From JAWCLZ01 sp037443105 (lineage in GTDB: Archaea; Halobacteriota; JAWCLZ01): a stretch of DNA of 23,197 nt. Below, piece by piece: positions 21,352 to 23,197 of the stretch (the first letter of the stretch is position 1; every line of letters starts with the position of its first letter). The notes beneath the pieces were generated by a model. The model searched no databases. It was not told where the DNA came from and worked only from the letters and a program-made list of their open reading frames with translations. The position numbers and the translations under genes are program-made. The DNA is taken from the NCBI GenBank assembly GCA_037443105.1, contig JBBIOZ010000021.1, positions 1-23,197 of the forward strand, read 5' to 3'.

Positions 21352-21430
21352 TTTAATCCTCCTTTATCCTCAACTTCTTATTGTTGAATGAATGCTTTTC
21401 TTTTTCTATGTTCTTATTTCTTGCTGCAAC

Positions 21431-22876
21431 TCAACTCTGCCATTTTTCCACCTGACATCCATTCGATATGCACTCAAGGTATTTCTCCATATTTTTAATG
21501 CAGCCTACATCAGGTGCTTTTAGGCTGCCGCAGTAAGCATATGCTCTTGCCCGGCAGCCACCGCATATATATTTATTTCCACAGCTCCCGCAGCTGTCCT
21601 CAAGGTCTTCGCGTGTTCTTAGAGATTCCAATACCTTTGATTTATGCCATATCTCGCTGAAGCTCTGCTCTCTCAAGTTTCCAGCTGTAACTGGGATGAA
21701 AACACAGGGGGTAACCGCTCCATCTGGCTGAATAGCGCAATATGTCCTTCCTGCTCCGCATCCACCTATTAAATCAGCGAGTATCTGCATCTTCTCGGTT
21801 AGCATGCCGGTTCCAAAGTGCGCGACTGCAAATGGCCCCTTTCTCTGCTCTAAGCAGACTCGAGAATATTGAGGCGCAGTGGTGAGTACATCGAATCCAC
21901 TGCTTAAATTCGCGATCATATGGCGATATAAAATTTTGAGCATTTCCTCGCGCATCCACGGGTCAGGATCGAGCTCCTTGCTATATTTCCCTCTACCAGT
22001 TGGAATGTAGTTAAATGCGATGAACCGCCGCGCTCCCAGCTCCTTTGCAAGTTTGATCAAAGCCTCAAGTTCCTGGAAGTTATGCTTGGTTATCGTTGAG
22101 GCAACGCATAAAAATAGCTCGCTATGCTCGCAAGCATTGAGAATGCCTTTGACCGCTTGCAACCAAGCACCTTTGACTCCGCGGAATCTATCATGTGTTG
22201 CTGGCTTAGCACCATCGATACTCACTTCCACATATCTTACCCCTATTTCTACCAGTCTAGCGCAAGTTTCAGAGGTGAGCATTGTTCCATTGGTTGCAAG
22301 GGATACATACATTCCTTTCTCAGCAGCATATCGTGCAACTTCCCAGAAGTCGGAACGCATCAATGGCTCGCCGCCTGAAAATGCTAGAGCAACAGTGCCA
22401 AGATCGTTAAGCTGGTCAACTATATCAAGCCGCTCTTCAGTTGATAGTTCATTTGCAAGAGGTTTCTTAGCATTTTGATAGCAGTGCTTGCAGCGCAAAT
22501 TGCAGGCATTGGTATAATTCCAGACCACTAAAAAGGGAGCGGAGAGCTTTTGAGGTGGTGAGACTCCATATTCGCAGATACTCTTCACCACAATAGAGAG
22601 CCCGCGCCTTTTAACTGGGTCCGCGAAGTAATCTTTCATTGCCTTTCTTTCAACGTTAAATGCTATTCTACCTGCTTCCAGTAGCATTAAAATAGGAATT
22701 GCTTGAAGTTTTTGCTTAAAAGTCAAATCTGATTTAAAGCCACTGTACAAAGTTAAAGCGCGTTCAAGAGTACTTGTCCCGACTTCTTTTTCAGATAAGC
22801 GAAGAATCAAATATCTGCCAATTGGACTTGAGAGATAGAAGTTTAGCTTTTTAATTAAACGATAGTCGAACACCAT
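21431..22876 (-). CDS. Radical SAM/SPASM maturase-like protein
   Basis: 481 residues. An N-terminal helical domain of about 110 residues precedes the radical SAM core: NACNLRCKHCYQN with Cys125, Cys129 and Cys132, then ALAFSGGEPLMRSDFWEVAR and GMYVSLATNGTML. The C-terminal SPASM region has CGAGRTYCAIQPDGAVTPC and CGSCGNKYICGGCRARAYAY, enough cysteines for two auxiliary [4Fe-4S] clusters. This architecture is shared by peptide-modifying maturases, haem-synthesis enzymes and cofactor-modifying proteins. No precursor peptide is obvious next to it, so the substrate is open. TATA-like sequence at about 22900-22912 gives a very short leader. Confidence 0.8.
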   Translation of the reverse strand: MVFDYRLIKKLNFYLSSPIGRYLILRLSEKEVGTSTLERALTLYSGFKSDLTFKQKLQAIPILMLLEAGRIAFNVERKAMKDYFADPVKRRGLSIVVKSICEYGVSPPQKLSAPFLVVWNYTNACNLRCKHCYQNAKKPLANELSTEERLDIVDQLNDLGTVALAFSGGEPLMRSDFWEVARYAAEKGMYVSLATNGTMLTSETCARLVEIGVRYVEVSIDGAKPATHDRFRGVKGAWLQAVKGILNACEHSELFLCVASTITKHNFQELEALIKLAKELGARRFIAFNYIPTGRGKYSKELDPDPWMREEMLKILYRHMIANLSSGFDVLTTAPQYSRVCLEQRKGPFAVAHFGTGMLTEKMQILADLIGGCGAGRTYCAIQPDGAVTPCVFIPVTAGNLREQSFSEIWHKSKVLESLRTREDLEDSCGSCGNKYICGGCRARAYAYCGSLKAPDVGCIKNMEKYLECISNGCQVEKWQS

Positions 22877-22969
22877 CTGACTTCACATCAAAGTATGTAG
22901 ATATATGTATATAATTTTTTCCAACAAAATTCTCATTTTACTAACAAACTGGCGATTATTATTGCAGCT

Positions 22970-23197
22970 TTACACCTGAAGTCCAGCTCTAGCTAATAGT
23001 GTTTGCAGTGCCTTTCTATCTTGCTCATATTGCTTTTCAAAAAAGGGCAGGCAGTTTCTCAAACTTTTCTCTCCCATCAATAGCTTTGCTGAAAATGCCA
23101 TGCAAGTTGCCTCGCCACATTGCGCGCAATTGGTCTTCGGTAGCGATTTATAGACATCAAGCACCTCGATCCTGATTTTGTGCTCGGCGATTGAAAG
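22970..23197 (-). CDS. Third Fe-S sensor paralog (C-terminal part, runs off window)
   Basis: The frame is open to the window edge, so the gene is partial at its 5' end. It ends with a domain reading LDVYKSLPKTNCAQCGEATC, then MAFSAKLLMGEKSLRNC, i.e. CX2CX4CX16C, matching the C-terminal domains at 6502-7074 and 18701-19552. A GTG at 23164 could be mistaken for a start, but upstream codons (IAEHKIRIEV) align with the linker of the other two. Whether an HTH is present lies outside the window. Confidence 0.7.
   Translation of the reverse strand, partial: LSIAEHKIRIEVLDVYKSLPKTNCAQCGEATCMAFSAKLLMGEKSLRNCLPFFEKQYEQDRKALQTLLARAGLQV

Noticed and set aside
1..23197. CRISPR array, tRNA, rRNA or insertion sequence
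   Set aside because: No regularly spaced direct repeats, tRNA cloverleaf with TTC arm, rRNA sequence or transposase motif was seen by reading both strands.

Overview
This window looks like the chromosome of an anaerobic archaeon. Genes are preceded by TATA-type promoters, often with very short leaders. The regulators are ArsR- and Lrp-type. There is a decayed A-type ATP synthase c-subunit gene, an HdrA-like iron-sulfur protein, and a protein resembling the archaeal DUF5788 family. Many genes overlap as ATGA or GTGA, and GTG and TTG starts occur. The lineage cannot be fixed from sequence alone; a euryarchaeal-type anaerobe (Archaeoglobi-like in gene content) is an inference. The theme throughout is metalloid, sulfur and Fe-S redox chemistry.

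Layout. 1-566 is decayed sequence including a frameshifted A-ATPase subunit K pseudogene. 611-3483 (minus) is one operon: ferredoxin, ArsR-like HTH, ArsP-type permease, DGC-motif protein, ferredoxin/zinc-ribbon protein, thioredoxin-like protein and ArsR with a Cys-Val-Cys metal site. 3563-4311 (minus) holds two small archaeal proteins of unknown function. 4524-6410 (minus) looks like a partly decayed sister of the first operon: DUF169-like fragment, DGC-motif protein, a 39-residue Cys peptide, a broken ferredoxin and a BASS/ACR3-like transporter. 6502-8061 (plus) encodes an Fe-S sensor-like protein followed by three DsrE/F/H-type sulfur-relay proteins. 8150-9933 (plus) has a split permease, two small proteins and an HTH regulator. 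10157-13873 (plus) has a large multi-cluster Fe-S protein (HdrA N-domain, ferredoxins, MvhD-like domain), a TorD-type chaperone and two YeeE/YedE half-transporters. 13874-14686 (minus) is TusA and an Lrp regulator. 14687-15253 is a long intergenic region with two strongly structured RNA-like elements. 15254-18675 (plus) is a Tat-exported molybdopterin oxidoreductase, its four-cluster Fe-S subunit and a pentaheme NapC/NrfH-type cytochrome. 18701-19552 (minus) is an HTH plus Fe-S regulator, divergent from a radical SAM protein (19623-20312, plus). 20317-22876 (minus) is an HExxH protein, ArsC arsenate reductase and a radical SAM/SPASM protein. The right edge carries the 3' end of a third Fe-S sensor paralog.

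Working model. The molybdoenzyme, Fe-S subunit and multiheme cytochrome could form a quinol-linked respiratory reductase facing outward, for a sulfur oxyanion, polysulfide or arsenate. TorD matures it, and YeeE/YedE, TusA and DsrE/F/H proteins handle sulfur. ArsC, ArsR, ArsP-like and BASS/ACR3-like proteins handle arsenic or related metalloids.

The most interesting signals are three. First, an 18-bp palindrome TTTCAA-N6-TTGAAA recurs at five promoter sites, some next to a family of CX2CX4CX16C Fe-S proteins, suggesting a local regulon. Second, those proteins form a three-member family, one fused to a winged helix. Third, two tandem structured RNA-like elements each lie about 33 nt downstream of an identical TATAAATA box, just upstream of the respiratory operon.
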